Shown: positions 1 to 7,404, counted from the first letter of the stretch. The stretch is DNA of 45,706 bases from Alphaproteobacteria bacterium (GCA_021296325.1 JAGWAR010000007.1:1-45706); one strand, 5' to 3'. The notes: generated from the sequence alone by a model not told the origin. Program-made: numbers and translations.

Positions 1-39
1 AAGGGCGGCGACTAAGCCCGATTACGTGTCTTGAATGGA

Positions 40-73
40 ACTGGCGGGGCCTCAAAACCCCGCCAGTTTTTTT
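40..73 (+). terminator. Intrinsic terminator of an upstream gene
   Basis: Ten-base arms ACTGGCGGGG (40-49) and CCCCGCCAGT (58-67) enclose an 8-base loop, and the stem runs into seven T (67-73). It would end transcription of something left of the window. Bases 1-15 read Lys-Gly-Gly-Asp-stop in frame 1, possibly the tail of that gene, but this is too short to identify. The hairpin lies inside the open frame that starts at 31, which argues against that start for the next gene. Confidence 0.85.
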
Positions 74-135
74 GTGCCCCAACGTCCTTGCAGGGCATCG
101 TTGAAGGCCGCCCGCCAAGGCTTCAGAATGTGCCG

Positions 136-1002
136 ATGGACGAGGCGCCTTTCCAAAAAAGGCTGGACGACCTCAAGGCCGACCGCCGCCACGGCGCGGC
201 CGAGCTGGCGAGGCTTGCCCTTGGCATCCTTGCCGAATCCGCCGCCGCCAAGGCCGGCGACGGCCCGGCGCTCAGGCAAACTCTCCTCGAACGTGCCAGC
301 CGCCTGATCGAAGCGCGGCCCAGCATGGCGGCGGTTCGCAACCTGCTCGTCCTTTTCCAGGCCGACCTCGCCGGGGCACCGGCCGAGAATCTCGATGCGT
401 TGCGCGGCTTCGCCGCCGCCCAGGCGAAAGCCCGGATCGTTGAATCCGAAAACGCCGCCTCGGCCGCGGCGATGGCCTGCGCCGCCGCCCTTGGCGAAAA
501 CCGCACGCTGCTGACCCATAGCCTGAGTTCGACCGTCCTTTACGTCTTCCACGACCTGAAGAAACGGGGACTTCGCGTCATCGCCACCGAATCGCGCCCG
601 CTGTTCGAAGGCGTCGCCCTTGCCGAACGGCTTTCGGCGTGGGGCGTGCCGACGACGCTGATCACGGAGGCCGAAATCGGGCTGTTCGCCGAGCGGGCCG
701 ATGCCTGTCTCGTTGGCGCCGACACGGTGCTGGAAAACGGCGATGTGCTCAACAAGGCCGGCACCTATCCGCTGGCGCTCGCCGCCGTCGATGCCGGCGT
801 GCCCTTCTTCGTCTGCGCGGAAGGGTTCAAATGGATGCCGGACGGTTCGGCGCCCGCGCTCGAGGCGATGGACCCGGCCGAACTCGGCGTGCCCGCCTTT
901 CCCCATGTCCGTGTTGAAAACATCTATTTCGACCGCACGCCGGCCCGCCTGATCACCGCCTATTTCAACGAGAAGGGCCGCATCCAGGGAGCAAGACCGT
1001 GA
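136..1002 (+). CDS. eIF-2B alpha/beta/delta-like family protein
   Basis: A 288-residue protein with the fold signatures of the eIF-2B/ribose-1,5-bisphosphate isomerase/MtnA family: LLTHSLSSTVLYVF at about residues 127-140, VIATESRPLFEG soon after, then CLVGADTVLENGDVLNKAGT and a VPFFVCAEGFKW segment. Isomerases of this family have a catalytic Cys in a THC-type motif. Here the equivalent stretch reads THSLSS, with no Cys, while the Asp of GAD is kept, so isomerase activity is doubtful. The frame is open from 31, but that region contains an intrinsic terminator, so ATG 136 (MDEAPFQKRL) is preferred; its ribosome site is weak. Its stop overlaps the start of the next gene (GTGA). The substrate is unknown. 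Confidence 0.8.
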   Translation: MDEAPFQKRLDDLKADRRHGAAELARLALGILAESAAAKAGDGPALRQTLLERASRLIEARPSMAAVRNLLVLFQADLAGAPAENLDALRGFAAAQAKARIVESENAASAAAMACAAALGENRTLLTHSLSSTVLYVFHDLKKRGLRVIATESRPLFEGVALAERLSAWGVPTTLITEAEIGLFAERADACLVGADTVLENGDVLNKAGTYPLALAAVDAGVPFFVCAEGFKWMPDGSAPALEAMDPAELGVPAFPHVRVENIYFDRTPARLITAYFNEKGRIQGARP

Positions 1003-1697
1003 GAAAACGGGCGGTAAAGGCGTTGCTCTACCGGCTGCGCGACCGGGCCGGGGCACGGCCCGCCCTTTTCTACCCGCTGCATGGTCTGCGCCACCCGGGG
1101 GATCGCCGCACCGTCCGCCGGGACACGGAGATCGTCATCGAAGGCTTTCCCCGCTCCGGCAACAGCTTCGCCGTTACCGCCTTCGAACTTGCCCAGGCAA
1201 GGCCTGTGCGGATGGCCGACCATCTGCACGTGCCGGCCCAGCTCTTGCGCGCCGCCCAATACCAACGCCCGGCCTGCCTGCTGATCCGCGAGCCAGGCCC
1301 CGCCGTGCGCTCGCTTTGCGTGCGTTTTCCCCACCTCACCGTGGCCGACGCGCTCGAAAGCTATCGCCGTTTCTACGCGCGCTGCCTGCCCGTAAGCGAC
1401 GCCTTTTTGACCGTGCCGTTCGAGGCGCTCATTTCCGATTTCGGCGCCGTCATCGAACGGCTCAACCGGAAATTCGGCACGACCTTCACGCCTTTCGCCC
1501 ACACGGAGGAAAATCTGAGCCGCGTCCACAAGACGCTGGATGAACGCAACGCCGCCCTTGGCGGCAACGTGCTTTCCAGCTATCTGCCGAACCCGGTGAA
1601 GGAAAAGGCGAAGGCCTTCATCGACCTTGCTCCCTTCGTGGACGCGCTGAAGCCCTGCGAAGAGCTTTACGTCCGTTACCTCGAACGCGCCGGCTGA
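999..1697 (+). CDS. Sulfotransferase-like protein
   Basis: A 232-residue protein with a 5'-phosphosulfate-binding-type loop GFPRSGNSF near residues 50-58 and a 3'-phosphate-binding-type segment LIREPGPAVRSL near 90-101. These are the two PAPS-contacting motifs of the sulfotransferase superfamily. A later segment TVPFEALISDFGAVIERLN resembles the family's C-terminal helix region. Start is GTG 999, overlapping the upstream stop by four bases, with GGGAGCAAG as a plausible ribosome site, so it is translationally coupled to the eIF-2B-like gene. No signal peptide is seen, so it is probably cytoplasmic. The acceptor substrate cannot be read from the sequence. The stop lies one base from the stop of the convergent osmC-like gene. 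Confidence 0.75.
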   Translation: MRKRAVKALLYRLRDRAGARPALFYPLHGLRHPGDRRTVRRDTEIVIEGFPRSGNSFAVTAFELAQARPVRMADHLHVPAQLLRAAQYQRPACLLIREPGPAVRSLCVRFPHLTVADALESYRRFYARCLPVSDAFLTVPFEALISDFGAVIERLNRKFGTTFTPFAHTEENLSRVHKTLDERNAALGGNVLSSYLPNPVKEKAKAFIDLAPFVDALKPCEELYVRYLERAG

Positions 1698-1698
1698 A

Positions 1699-2274
1699 TC
1701 AGCTTTCGACTTTCAGCGTGGCGTCCAGCCGGATCGGTTGCGAGACGTTGAAATAATTCGGCGACGTCTTGATCACGTTCTCGTGGATTTCCTGAAATTG
1801 CTCGGGCGTGCCGCTCCCCTTGATCCGCACCTCGTAGCGGATCGAGTCGTAGCCGGGCTTCACCTTTTCATCGAGGCCAAGGAACCCGCGCAAATCCAGC
1901 TCGCCGAAGGTTTCGATCTCGACCTTCTCGAGCGTGATGCCGTTGACCGCGGCGCCCGCTACGTAGCCCACCATGATGCAGGCGTTCAGCGCCGTCATCA
2001 GGACTTCCTGGGGGTTGGGCGCGGTGTTCTCGCCCAGAAGCTCGAGGGGCTCGTCGACCGGAATCGTGAAGTTCCGTTTTATCTCTTCGCCGCCGAGCGT
2101 ATAGGACGTGACCTTCGCCTCGCTTTTCGTCTGGCCCTTCCAGGCCGAGGTCACCCGAAAAGCCACCTTCGCCTTCGCCGGGTCCTTCTGGATCTCCTCG
2201 ACGACGTTCGCCAGCGCGTCGAGGTCAAGCCCGTTCACCCGGCTTTCCGTTTTCTTTGCCTGTGCTTCGGCCAT
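1699..2274 (-). CDS. OsmC family protein
   Basis: A 191-residue protein with the OsmC/Ohr fold: NPQEVLMTALNACIMVGYVA in the middle, holding the usual first Cys on the central helix, and a C-terminal ETSPNYFNVS-like segment (here KTSPNYFNVSQPIRLD). OsmC and Ohr use two Cys to reduce organic hydroperoxides, the second normally in a CPVS/CPYS-type motif. Here that position reads SPNYFNVS, so the second Cys appears lost and a classical peroxidase cycle is unlikely. Start ATG 2274 follows a strong AGGGAGGAAA site. It is convergent with the sulfotransferase-like gene. Family call is firm; activity is uncertain. Confidence 0.85.
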   Translation of the reverse strand: MAEAQAKKTESRVNGLDLDALANVVEEIQKDPAKAKVAFRVTSAWKGQTKSEAKVTSYTLGGEEIKRNFTIPVDEPLELLGENTAPNPQEVLMTALNACIMVGYVAGAAVNGITLEKVEIETFGELDLRGFLGLDEKVKPGYDSIRYEVRIKGSGTPEQFQEIHENVIKTSPNYFNVSQPIRLDATLKVES

Positions 2275-2336
2275 GACGTTTCCTCCCTGATGGATTCGGA
2301 CATGTTAGCGCAACCCGCCGGAAGGCAGAAGACCGG

Positions 2337-3257
2337 CTAGGGCTGCTGGTCGCCGTGCTTGTGAAGCCATTCCGCCGTCAGCGTTTCGGCGATGTCGATT
2401 TCGGTTTGCGTCATCTCGTTGGCGACGCGGGCGCGGGCCTCGACCGCGCCGCGGAATCCCTGGTCGAGCGCGACGCTGAACCACTGATAGGCCTTGATGG
2501 CGTCCTTTGGAACAGCCTTGCCTTCCGCGTAAACTTCGCCGAGCCCGAACTGGGCGTAGACGTATCCCTGATTGGCCGCCTTCTCGAACCAAGCGATGGC
2601 CCCCGTCGCGTCCTGTGGCGCGCCTTCCCCCTCCAGCAGATGGACGCCGAGGCGGTGCTGGGCCGCCGCCAGCTCCTGTTCGGCCGCCCGCTCGAACCAG
2701 CGCACGGCCTCCGTCTGGTCCATCGGCACGCCGTGCCCCTGGCTATGGGCCAGGCCCAGATTGTACTGGGCATAGACGAAGCCCTGATCGGCCGCCTTGC
2801 GGAACCACTTCATCGCCTCGACGAGATCGGCCTTCACGCCGATGCCCTGGGCGTGAAAAACGCCCATGTTGCTCTGGGCTTCGACCAGCCCCTGTTCGGC
2901 CGCCTTGAGGACCCAGGCGATGGCCTCCTCCGCGTCCGGCGGCACGCCGCGCCCGCGCGCATAGGCGAGGCCCAGCTTGTTCTGGGCGTGGGCATAGCCC
3001 TGATCGGCGGCCTCGCGGAAAAGCCGCACCGCTTCCCGGTAGTTCTGCGCCACGCCGCGGCCGTCCTCATAGCGAAGCGCGAGCTTGTACCGCGCCTCCA
3101 GATCGCCGGCCTCCGCCATCTTCGTCAGGACCTCGACGCTTTCCTCCTTGTCGAAATCAAAGTCGAAATCAACGAAGTCGCTCGTGGCAAGGACCACCGC
3201 GGCCACCACCACCACGCCGATCCACGGCACCGCTTTTTTTACGAAGGACAATTGCAT
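2337..3257 (-). CDS. Membrane-anchored Sel1-repeat protein
   Basis: A 306-residue protein. Residues about 11-25 form one hydrophobic segment (VPWIGVVVVAAVVLA), which acts as an N-terminal anchor or uncleaved signal. It is followed by an acidic Asp-Phe repeat (DFVDFDFDFDKEE) and then about six Sel1-like (SLR/TPR) repeats with the signatures A.YKLALRYEDGRGV, A..KLGLAYARGRGV and A.YNLGLAHSQGHGV. Sel1 repeats are protein-binding scaffolds, so the likely place is the periplasmic face of the inner membrane; the partner is unknown. A perfect 10-base palindrome GGGAATTCCC (3258-3267) abuts the start codon and contains the only GGGA-type ribosome site. The gene stands alone, 20 bases downstream of the alcohol dehydrogenase on the same strand. 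Confidence 0.85.
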   Translation of the reverse strand: MQLSFVKKAVPWIGVVVVAAVVLATSDFVDFDFDFDKEESVEVLTKMAEAGDLEARYKLALRYEDGRGVAQNYREAVRLFREAADQGYAHAQNKLGLAYARGRGVPPDAEEAIAWVLKAAEQGLVEAQSNMGVFHAQGIGVKADLVEAMKWFRKAADQGFVYAQYNLGLAHSQGHGVPMDQTEAVRWFERAAEQELAAAQHRLGVHLLEGEGAPQDATGAIAWFEKAANQGYVYAQFGLGEVYAEGKAVPKDAIKAYQWFSVALDQGFRGAVEARARVANEMTQTEIDIAETLTAEWLHKHGDQQP

Positions 3258-3277
3258 GGGAATTCCCGTTTCAGGTT

Positions 3278-4336
3278 TCAGGCCGCGCAGTCAAGCACGA
3301 CGCGCCCCACCACGCGACCGGCGCGCAGATCGTCCAGCGTCCGGTTCGCCTGATCGAGCGGGCGCGACTCCAGCGGAATGGGGCTGACCTGGCCCGCCCT
3401 GACAAGAGCCAGCATCTCCTGCGCCTCCGCAAGCGAGCCCACATAGGAACCGATCAGCGAGATGGCGCGCAACGGAAACATCGGGATCGGCATCGAGAAC
3501 CGCCCGCCGAAAAGGCCGACAATGACGACCTTGCCGCCCTTTCGCGCCACCCGGTTGGCAAAGCCGAGGCTGGCCTCCGAGCCGACGAAGTCGATCGCCG
3601 CGGCCACCCCCCCTTGCGTTTCCTTGATCAGGCGTTTCGCGGCGTCCTCCTCGGCACTGTCGTAGAGAAGCTCCGCCCCGGCATCCGCCGCCGCCTTCCG
3701 TTTTCTTTCGTCGATGTCGGCGCCGATCAGCGTCGCCTCCGGGAAAAGGGCGCGGGCAAAGCGAAGCCCCATCATGCCGACGCCGCCAAGACCGACGATG
3801 GCGATGGCCTCGCCCGCCCCGGCCCGGCCGATCTTCTTGAGCGCGCTGAACGCGGTTAGGCCCGAACACATGTAGGTCGCGGCCAGATCCGCCGGGATGC
3901 CGTCATGGTCAAGCAGGTAGCGCGGATGCGGCACCATCACCCGGTCGCTGAACCCGCCGTCCACGTGAATGCCAAGCGCCCGCGGCCGGTTGCAAAGATG
4001 CTCCGCGCCCGCTGTGCAGATGGCGCAGTCGCCGCAGCCGATCCAGGGAAAGGCGACGCGCCGCTCGCCCGGCTTCACGCCCGTCGCCGCCTCGCCCAGG
4101 GCCGCGACCTCGCCTTCGATCTCGTGGCCAAGGATGAAGGGCAGGTGGTGCAGCCCGGTCGTATCCAGCTTCTTCTCGCCGCCAAGGCCGAAATAGCCGT
4201 CCTGAAGATGAACGTCCGAATGGCAGACGCCGCAATGGGCGACGCGCAAAAGAACTTCCGTCCCCTTCGGGACCGGGTCCGTCTTCGCCGCTTCCCGAAG
4301 CGGCGCGCCATGCTCGACGAGCGCCTGGCTTTTCAA
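3278..4336 (-). CDS. Zinc-dependent alcohol dehydrogenase (medium chain)
   Basis: A 352-residue MDR-superfamily enzyme that oxidises an alcohol or reduces an aldehyde with NAD(P). The catalytic zinc ligands are visible in HCGVCHSDVH (Cys, about residue 37) and GHEIEGEV (His-Glu, about 70). A structural-zinc lobe CGDCAICTAGAEHLC supplies four Cys. The Rossmann loop is IVGLGGVGMMG, and Asp in GADIDERKRK at the end of the second strand suggests NAD preference. Start is TTG 4336 behind a strong AGGGGGGAA site, and the resulting MKSQALVEHGAPL matches the usual family N-terminus. Substrate range cannot be read from sequence. Confidence 0.92.
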   Translation of the reverse strand: MKSQALVEHGAPLREAAKTDPVPKGTEVLLRVAHCGVCHSDVHLQDGYFGLGGEKKLDTTGLHHLPFILGHEIEGEVAALGEAATGVKPGERRVAFPWIGCGDCAICTAGAEHLCNRPRALGIHVDGGFSDRVMVPHPRYLLDHDGIPADLAATYMCSGLTAFSALKKIGRAGAGEAIAIVGLGGVGMMGLRFARALFPEATLIGADIDERKRKAAADAGAELLYDSAEEDAAKRLIKETQGGVAAAIDFVGSEASLGFANRVARKGGKVVIVGLFGGRFSMPIPMFPLRAISLIGSYVGSLAEAQEMLALVRAGQVSPIPLESRPLDQANRTLDDLRAGRVVGRVVLDCAA

Positions 4337-4365
4337 GATTCCCCCCTGATGCTGCCGGTGGCTTG

Positions 4366-4674
4366 TTACTTGTCGCCGTGCATTTCTTCAATGTGCTGGC
4401 GGATGCGCTCTTCCCAATGCTCGTGCATCTTCTGGCGCCACGCGCCGCGATGGTCGTACATCTTGCCTTTCAGGGCCTTCGCAACCGGGCATTTGCCGGA
4501 AAACGCCGCATACGCGCTGCCGGCCGGCGGCACCACGGCCAGCACGAAAAGCCAGATGGCGAGAATGCGGCCGAACTTGGCGAGCGCGCCTTCCGATTTG
4601 CCGGCAGCGACAAGGACAAAAAAGCCAACCGTTACGAGGATCGTGGCCAGGACCAGGCTGACGAAGAAACACAT
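4366..4674 (-). CDS. Small two-helix membrane protein of unknown function
   Basis: A 102-residue protein. Residues 1-24 (FFVSLVLATILVTVGFFVLV) and about 36-56 (ILAIWLFVLAVVPPAGSA) are hydrophobic helices. The rest is a charged, histidine- and methionine-rich tail (MYDHRGAWRQKMHEHWEERI). No family recognised. The His/Met tail could bind metal, but that is only a guess from composition. It ends 29 bases upstream of the alcohol dehydrogenase start and may be co-transcribed with it. Confidence 0.65.
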   Translation of the reverse strand: MCFFVSLVLATILVTVGFFVLVAAGKSEGALAKFGRILAIWLFVLAVVPPAGSAYAAFSGKCPVAKALKGKMYDHRGAWRQKMHEHWEERIRQHIEEMHGDK

Positions 4675-4744
4675 GGACGCCTCCCTGCAAACCTATGGGG
4701 AATCGTTGTCTTTTTGGAAAACCACCCCATATATCCACCATAAG

Positions 4745-4912
4745 ATGAAAACGGACGCGAAATCCATAGACTCCTGCCTCGACGATTTGGAGGAAACGGA
4801 GCCAAAAGAACGCACCTGCCTGATGTGCGCGGAATCCTTTGAAAGCACCTGGGCGGGCGAGCGAATCTGCACCCGGTGCAAATCCCGCGTCGGCTGGCGC
4901 CGGGGCGGCTGA
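4745..4912 (+). CDS. Tiny zinc-ribbon protein
   Basis: A 55-residue protein with two CxxC knuckles, CLMC (residues 25-28) and CTRC (42-45), spaced as in a single zinc ribbon and followed by a basic tail KSRVGWRRGG. Small zinc-ribbon proteins of this layout occur in alphaproteobacteria; their function is not established. No Shine-Dalgarno is visible before ATG 4745. A promoter-like pair TTGTCT (4706-4711) and TATATC (4730-4735), 18 bases apart, would start the transcript almost at the ATG, so a leaderless message is possible. The gene is divergent from the small membrane protein at 4366-4674. Confidence 0.65.
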   Translation: MKTDAKSIDSCLDDLEETEPKERTCLMCAESFESTWAGERICTRCKSRVGWRRGG

Positions 4913-4945
4913 CCGCCTAGAATCGGCAGAAATCAACGCCGGAAG

Positions 4946-5386
4946 ATGCCCATGTTCGGGAATCCCTCGCTCGTTACCCGGATCGCCATCGGCAAGGGCA
5001 TCGGCTTCCTTTTCGGGCTGGCCGGCCTTCTTTTCTTTCCCTATTTCGTGCCGGAGGTGGGCTGGCTGCCGCGCATCGGCATCCTCTTCTGGTACACGAC
5101 GCTCGGCGCCATCGTCGGCGTCTTCGGCGTCTTTACCTACCACCCCGTGCTGAAGCTTCCTCTCCCCTGGTGGGTTCGCTCACCGCTGCTCGGCGCGTGG
5201 ATGAACTTCGTCCTCACCTTCTTCGCCTATGACAGCTTCAAATCGTACATGATGGCGATCTTCGGCCCGGACGGTGTCCTGCAATCGCCCTTCTGGTTCA
5301 CGGCCGAAGGCGCGTTCGTCGGCCTCGTCATCGGCTACTTCGCCACCCGCTTCGGCGGCGAAGGTGCGGAAACGGCGGGAAGGTAA
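4946..5386 (+). CDS. Polytopic membrane protein of unknown function
   Basis: A 146-residue hydrophobic protein with about four transmembrane segments: IGFLFGLAGLLFFPYFV, ILFWYTTLGAIVGVFGVF, a third around WMNFVLTFFAY, and AFVGLVIGYFATRF near the C-terminus. No catalytic or binding motif and no recognised family. It starts 33 bases after the zinc-ribbon gene on the same strand and ends 18 bases before the oppositely oriented tRNA-Glu gene. An earlier ATG is not available; GGAAG at 4941-4945 sits very close to ATG 4946, so ATG 4952 is an alternative start. Confidence 0.6.
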   Translation: MPMFGNPSLVTRIAIGKGIGFLFGLAGLLFFPYFVPEVGWLPRIGILFWYTTLGAIVGVFGVFTYHPVLKLPLPWWVRSPLLGAWMNFVLTFFAYDSFKSYMMAIFGPDGVLQSPFWFTAEGAFVGLVIGYFATRFGGEGAETAGR

Positions 5387-5404
5387 CAGCGCAATTTCCG
5401 GAAA

Positions 5405-5480
5405 TGGCGTCCCCTAGGGGAATCGAACCCCTGTTTTCGCCGTGAGAGGGCGATGTCCTGGACCGCTAGACGAAGGGGAC
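5405..5480 (-). tRNA. tRNA-Glu (anticodon CTC)
   Basis: A 76-base cloverleaf on the minus strand. The acceptor arm GTCCCCT (5480-5474) pairs with AGGGGAC (5415-5409), the discriminator is G, and CCA is encoded (5407-5405). The T arm is CAGGGGTTCGAATCCCCTA-like. The anticodon arm TCGCC-CTCTCAC-GGCGA gives loop bases C-T-CTC-A-C, so anticodon CTC, reading GAG. It sits between a membrane-protein gene and the JAMM peptidase gene. No second tRNA is adjacent. Confidence 0.97.
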
Positions 5481-5522
5481 CCGGTGAAGGGGGCCGAGTC
5501 TTGCCCGAACCCGCGCCTGCAA

Positions 5523-5969
5523 TCAAGCGCCTTCCTGCCCTTGCACCCGAAGCGGGATCTCCTCGAAGGCGTCCCCCGCCCGGTTCAGCCGGTGGGCCGC
5601 GACGCGGGCCACCCGGCCCGCCGCGACGGCGGCGATGACCCAGACATATTCCCGGTCATAGGCCATCGAAAGGTCGATGGCGGAAGGCTCGGCCGGATGG
5701 TCCGGGTGGGAATGGTAGTGGCCGACGATGTCCTCGGGCCCGCCCTCGCATTCCCGCATGACGTCGAAGCGCAATTTCGGGTCGATCTCGAAGCGGTCCT
5801 TGCGCGCCTCTTGTTCGGCGGCGACGTTGCGGCTCGGCACGACGCGGGTAACCTCGATAGCGTCCGCCCCCACCGCCCGGCCGACGAGCAGCCCGCAGGC
5901 TTCATAGGGATAGGCCGCTTCCGCCGCCGCTTCGATGTCGGCCAGGTGATCGGGCTTCAGCCGGATCAC
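5523..5969 (-). CDS. JAMM/Mov34 family metallopeptidase (M67)
   Basis: A 148-residue single-domain protein with the JAMM zinc motif: the upstream Glu in YPYEACGLLVG (about residues 20-30) and GHYHSHPDHPAEPSAID (about 83-99), giving His-x-His, Ser and Asp. Bacterial stand-alone JAMM proteins release sulfur-carrier (ubiquitin-like) proteins from conjugates or precursors, for example in cysteine or cofactor synthesis. No sulfur-carrier or ThiF/E1-like gene is beside it, so the substrate is open. Start is GTG 5969 behind AGGGAG, overlapping the upstream stop (GTGA), so it is coupled to the DUF6476-like gene. Confidence 0.88.
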   Translation of the reverse strand: MIRLKPDHLADIEAAAEAAYPYEACGLLVGRAVGADAIEVTRVVPSRNVAAEQEARKDRFEIDPKLRFDVMRECEGGPEDIVGHYHSHPDHPAEPSAIDLSMAYDREYVWVIAAVAAGRVARVAAHRLNRAGDAFEEIPLRVQGQEGA

Positions 5970-6256
5970 GGCTCCCTCGCAAGCTCGATCGTGCCCAGAA
6001 GCCGGCCGTCCTTGAGGCTCAGGATCAACAGGCGTTCCCCGCCGCCCTCCAGGGCGAGGCGCAGGACCAGCCGGTCCCCTTCCGTCCGCGTCTCCGCGAC
6101 GCGGGCGCCCTTGGGCAGCGCCACTTTCACGGTTTCGAAAGGCTTCGCGCCGTCCACTGGGCCGGACGTGCGGCTGGCGATCGTCATGCCAAGGACGACC
6201 AGGCCGCCCAGGATGACGACGCCTAAGAAAACGACCAGGAACTTGAGCCCCCGCAT
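5966..6256 (-). CDS. Single-pass membrane protein, DUF6476-like
   Basis: A 96-residue protein: an N-terminal transmembrane helix (FLVVFLGVVILGGLVVLGM, residues 6-24) and a small soluble domain rich in beta strands (VKVALPKGARV, RLVLRLALEG, RLLILSLKDGRLLG). It resembles the alphaproteobacterial DUF6476 proteins often found near an RluA-type synthase, an assignment from memory of that neighbourhood. Start ATG 6256 has GGAAAGG directly in front. It overlaps the JAMM gene by four bases and is divergent from rluD with 45 bases between. Function unknown. Confidence 0.7.
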   Translation of the reverse strand: MRGLKFLVVFLGVVILGGLVVLGMTIASRTSGPVDGAKPFETVKVALPKGARVAETRTEGDRLVLRLALEGGGERLLILSLKDGRLLGTIELAREP

Positions 6257-6301
6257 CCTTTCCGCCAGTCTCCTTTCAGGACCAAGAAAAAGAAGGAAAA
6301 A

Positions 6302-7270
6302 ATGGCACCCGCCCGCCGGCTCCGTCTTACCCCATCCAGCCGGGAGAAAGGCGATCGCCTCGACCGTTTTCTGGCCGGGGCGGCGCCCGAACTTTCGCGA
6401 AGCCGCCTCAAGCGACTGATCGAAACCGGCCAGCTTCGCCTGGGCGGACGAACGATAACGGACCCCTCCTACCGGGTCAAACCGGGGGAAAGCTACACGC
6501 TCGACGTGCCGGCGGCCGTACCCGCAACGCCGGAAGCCCAGGCCATTTCCCTTTCCATCCCCTACGAGGACGACGACCTGCTCGTCATCGACAAGCCGGC
6601 CGGCCTCGTCGTGCACCCCGCGCCCGGCAATCCGGATCGCACGCTCGTCAACGCGCTGCTCCACCATTGCGGGGAAAGCCTGTCCGGCATCGGCGGCGTC
6701 GCCCGGCCCGGCATCGTGCACCGGCTGGACAAGGACACCTCCGGCCTCATGCTCGCCGCCAAGAACGACACCGCCCACCGCTCGCTTGCCGCCCAGCTGG
6801 CGGCGCACCGGCTGCAGCGGGTCTATCTCGCGCTCGTCGCCGGCATGCCGGCGCCGGCCTCCGGCCTGATCGACCGCCCCATCGGGCGCCACCCGAAACA
6901 GCGCAAGAAGATGGCGGTCCTCTCCAGGGGCGGCAAGCCGGCCCGGACCCGCTACAAGGTGGTGCAGCGCTTCGGCCGGGCCTTCAGCCTCGTCGAATGC
7001 CGGCTCGAGACCGGGCGGACCCACCAGATCCGGGTCCATCTGGCCGCTCTCGGCCACCCCCAGATCGGCGACCCGGTCTATGGCGGCCGGCGGCCGCCCC
7101 CGGCGGGTCTGGCGGAATCGGCGGCCCTCGCCCTGCAAGCCTTCAACCGTCAGGCCTTACACGCCCATGTGATTGGATTTGACCACCCCCGCGACGGAAA
7201 ACGGTTAGACTTTAAATCGCCCTTACCAAAGGATTTTGCGGGCTTAATAAAAAGTCTAGAAATCCTTTAA
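6302..7270 (+). CDS. rluD: RluA-family pseudouridine synthase (RluD-like)
   Basis: A 322-residue protein. An N-terminal S4 RNA-binding domain (DRLDRFLAG, LSRSRLKRLIETGQLRLGG, residues about 18-60) precedes the RluA catalytic domain with VIDKPAGLVVHPAPGN and the hallmark GIVHRLDKDTSGLMLAAK near 135-152, where Asp is the nucleophile. RLETGRTHQIRVHL and IGDPVYGG close the domain. The S4-plus-RluA layout and length match RluD, which modifies helix 69 of 23S rRNA; RluC or another RluA paralogue cannot be fully excluded. Start ATG 6302 follows AAGGA. The gene precedes rpoH with a 134-base regulatory gap. Confidence 0.9.
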   Translation: MAPARRLRLTPSSREKGDRLDRFLAGAAPELSRSRLKRLIETGQLRLGGRTITDPSYRVKPGESYTLDVPAAVPATPEAQAISLSIPYEDDDLLVIDKPAGLVVHPAPGNPDRTLVNALLHHCGESLSGIGGVARPGIVHRLDKDTSGLMLAAKNDTAHRSLAAQLAAHRLQRVYLALVAGMPAPASGLIDRPIGRHPKQRKKMAVLSRGGKPARTRYKVVQRFGRAFSLVECRLETGRTHQIRVHLAALGHPQIGDPVYGGRRPPPAGLAESAALALQAFNRQALHAHVIGFDHPRDGKRLDFKSPLPKDFAGLIKSLEIL

Positions 7271-7306
7271 TCTTCAACCTAGTATGTTGATATACTAACT
7301 TATTCG

Positions 7307-7336
7307 TTGACAGGTAAGGGGCGAATTGGGTAGTCT
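7307..7336 (+). promoter_or_regulatory. Candidate rpoH promoter
   Basis: TTGACA (7307-7312), 18 bases, then TAGTCT (7331-7336) form a housekeeping-type promoter in an AT-rich pocket unlike the flanking DNA. The expected transcription start, near 7343, falls inside the CIRCE-like element that follows. Just upstream, TAGTAT (7280-7285) and ATACTA (7292-7297) form a 6-base inverted repeat with a 6-base spacer, of unknown role. Confidence 0.65.
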
Positions 7337-7360
7337 GGCACTCAAATGTTAAGAGTGCCA
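7336..7360 (+). promoter_or_regulatory. CIRCE-like HrcA operator in front of rpoH
   Basis: TGGCACTC (7336-7343), nine bases, then GAGTGCCA (7353-7360): perfect 8-base arms with exactly the nine-base spacing of the CIRCE consensus TTAGCACTC-N9-GAGTGCTAA. It overlaps the end of the candidate -10 box and the expected transcription start, the classical place for HrcA repression. HrcA sites normally control groESL. Finding one on rpoH implies the heat-shock sigma factor itself is repressed until HrcA is titrated or inactivated. Confidence 0.85.
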
Positions 7361-7404
7361 AACACTCGCAAGCCAGCGGGCGCAAGCCCAGGAGGATGGA
7401 AGCC

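Noticed and set aside
31-135. N-terminal extension of the eIF-2B-like protein from 31
   Set aside because: It runs through an intrinsic terminator (40-73), and the extra residues do not match the family; ATG 136 fits better.
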